This document shows positions 62,824 to 64,000 of a stretch of 64,000 nt of DNA, piece by piece; position 1 is the stretch's first letter; each line of letters begins with the position of its first letter. The stretch is from Selaginella tamariscina (Eukaryota; Streptophyta; Lycopodiopsida; Selaginellales; Selaginellaceae), in the NCBI GenBank assembly GCA_003024785.1, contig PUQB01000004.1:620001-684000 (forward strand), given 5' to 3'. A program made the position numbers and the translations under genes. The notes beneath the pieces are model-generated. The model saw only the letters and a list, made by a program, of their open reading frames with translations, did not search any database and had not been told where the DNA came from.

Positions 62824-63770
62824 CTATGGTAAATTTACTATCAAATCAGGCATTACAACAGATTTTTCTTCCTCAAGACCTTTATTGAATCCCATTTTAA
62901 TCATCATTTCTTCTAATCTGTGGGGATTAGTTAAATACAAAAATCCTATCTGTAATGCAAATAAATAATCCATTAGTCACGAATGAGTAAATATGTATAT
63001 ACAGAAAAAATATATAAATATATTATATTGTATAACTGAAGCCAAAGACTCAACACTACAATACAAGACAATCACACACGCGCACACACATATAAATGCA
63101 TGACTTACCAAAGTTTCTAAGGCAAGTAGCTCTACTATACACTGCTGAACCAGCTCGTTTTGTTGCACGACTATGAGATGTTACTACATTCTTTCCCCAC
63201 CTTACAACTTCCCTGAAAACGATTAATGTCAGCTGACATACACGCGCACGCATGCACATGCAGGTGTAAATATTATAAGTTAAGAGTTAAATGCGCACCT
63301 CTCTTCTTGAGTCAAGAATTTCCCTTTCAAAAGATCCTGTAACAAGGCCTCCTGAGCTTCACAACAAACCACTGCCATTACACATGCATTATACTTATCT
63401 AACCTTTGTGGTGGCGTCAAAAAATGCCTACGAACATAGAGCTGCAAAATGTTTAATCGTATAATATATAGATAACAATTAATAAACAATGTAAATTAAT
63501 TCGCACCTCATATACAGAATCACCAAGATACGCAAGGGACGCCGCATTATGAACTGTTCGCGGCTTTTCAATCGGGTTCGTCCGCGGCATACGAGAAACA
63601 ATTTCCTCATTGGGAACCCCTACAGACAATTAATAAATTTAAACACATTAAGCAGAGGTTAACCACTTACTTAACAATTTCTGAACATCAATCCTTCTTT
63701 GTGGTGCCTTCCTTGGTAGTGTAGGCACAGGCGCATTGTGCGCCCATGGCCATGCAGCCCTGCATTTCAT
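62824..63770 (-). CDS. Mini-ribonuclease III-like protein, chloroplast-type
   Basis: Five exons: 63770-63671, 63619-63507, 63441-63299, 63212-63109, 62949-62824; about 194 aa. A basic, acid-poor leader (MKCRAAWPWAHNAPVPTLPR) suggests a transit peptide. The RNase III core follows: AASLAYLGDSVYELYVRRHF (Asp of LGDSVYE is the catalytic signature), VCCEAQEALLQDLL, RWGKNVVTSHSRATKRAGSA, then IGFLYLTNPHRLEEMM. Plant homologues (Arabidopsis RNC3/RNC4) process chloroplast rRNA and intron RNA. Exon 4 has one base too many: the end reads TGCCTTAGAAACTTTG where TGCCTAGAAACTTTG would give CLETL; exons 3 plus 4 total 247 bases where 246 are needed. The ATG was chosen because it is in frame and lies just after telo-box-like motifs. 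Confidence 0.92.
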
Positions 63771-64000
63771 TCCGTGTTAATTAAACCCTAAACCCTATAA
63801 CATTAATAGGACTAGTTAGGGTTGATAAGAGATCGATGAGTCCATCTTATGAACATTGCACGACGGATTCAATGCAGGGAAATCTCGACAGCAAGTATTA
63901 TTGCAGTGCTCAAGCAAAGCATTTCTTCAAAAGATTTAGAAGCCGGGAAGAACATTCATTCAAAGGTTCTTGTGTGCTGCAGCGAATTCAACATCTTTGT
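63771..64000 (-). promoter_or_regulatory. Mini-RNase III 5' leader/promoter with telo-boxes
   Basis: AAACCCTAAACCCTA lies at 63784-63798 and TTAGGGTTG at 63817-63825, within 60 bases of the ATG. Such telo-box motifs are common near starts of plant housekeeping genes. No further coding sequence seen to the window edge. Confidence 0.5.

Noticed and set aside
63784..63798. Possible interstitial telomere repeat
   Set aside because: Only two units, placed just before an ATG; a promoter telo-box explains it better.

Overview
The window is nuclear DNA of a flowering plant. The genes have many short exons with GT-AG introns, the spacers are very AT-rich, and (GT)n, (GA)n and (TA)n microsatellites sit in introns and spacers. 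Decayed Ty1/copia-like and Ty3-like retroelements occur throughout. Several proteins are plant-type: UDP-sugar pyrophosphorylase, a RidA with a transit-peptide-like leader, a chloroplast-type mini-RNase III, an NHL/LEA_2 membrane protein and a GDSL esterase. I cannot name the species.

Layout. 1-600: Ty3-like gag remnant. 1103-1781: small two-exon gene of unknown family. 2022-4462: neutral ceramidase exon fragments and an inverted GDSL esterase/lipase copy, both on the minus strand. 5300-9650: repeats, including a ~1.7 kb LTR-like element. 9650-51016: a tandem array of three copies of one large unit, each with its own deletions, insertions and rearrangements. The full unit reads: repeat block E, AT-rich spacer, short-chain dehydrogenase (SDR) remnant, GDSL esterase remnant, AT-rich spacer, USP gene. 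Unit A (E1 9650 to 25525) carries a decayed copia element and a solo LTR and keeps only USP exon 1. Unit B (E2 26955 to 37627) keeps USP exons 1-4, with exon 4 fused to exon 6. Unit C (E3 39275 to 51016) ends in the only near-complete USP gene (17 exons). A second ceramidase block separates A from B. An AT-rich repeat, two terminal exons of an unknown gene and a stray USP exon 4 separate B from C.

51276-64000 is ordinary gene space: LEA_2/NHL protein (minus), dienelactone hydrolase (plus), RidA (plus, with a stray exon-2 copy upstream), a C2orf69-like alpha/beta hydrolase (minus) and mini-RNase III (minus). These are unrelated housekeeping genes, not a pathway or operon. Most genes with a clear start (the unknown gene, LEA_2, RidA, C2orf69-like, mini-RNase III) carry a telo-box-like AACCCTA/TAGGGTT motif just upstream of the ATG.

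I found no novel defence or metabolic system. The notable content is the step-wise decay of a tandem gene-bearing duplication, splice donors built from (GT)n microsatellites, and single-base indels in three otherwise intact genes (USP exon 2, RidA exon 3, mini-RNase III exon 4). Those indels are either real lesions or assembly errors. All exon models come from reading frames, splice consensus and remembered family motifs; no alignment or transcript data were available.
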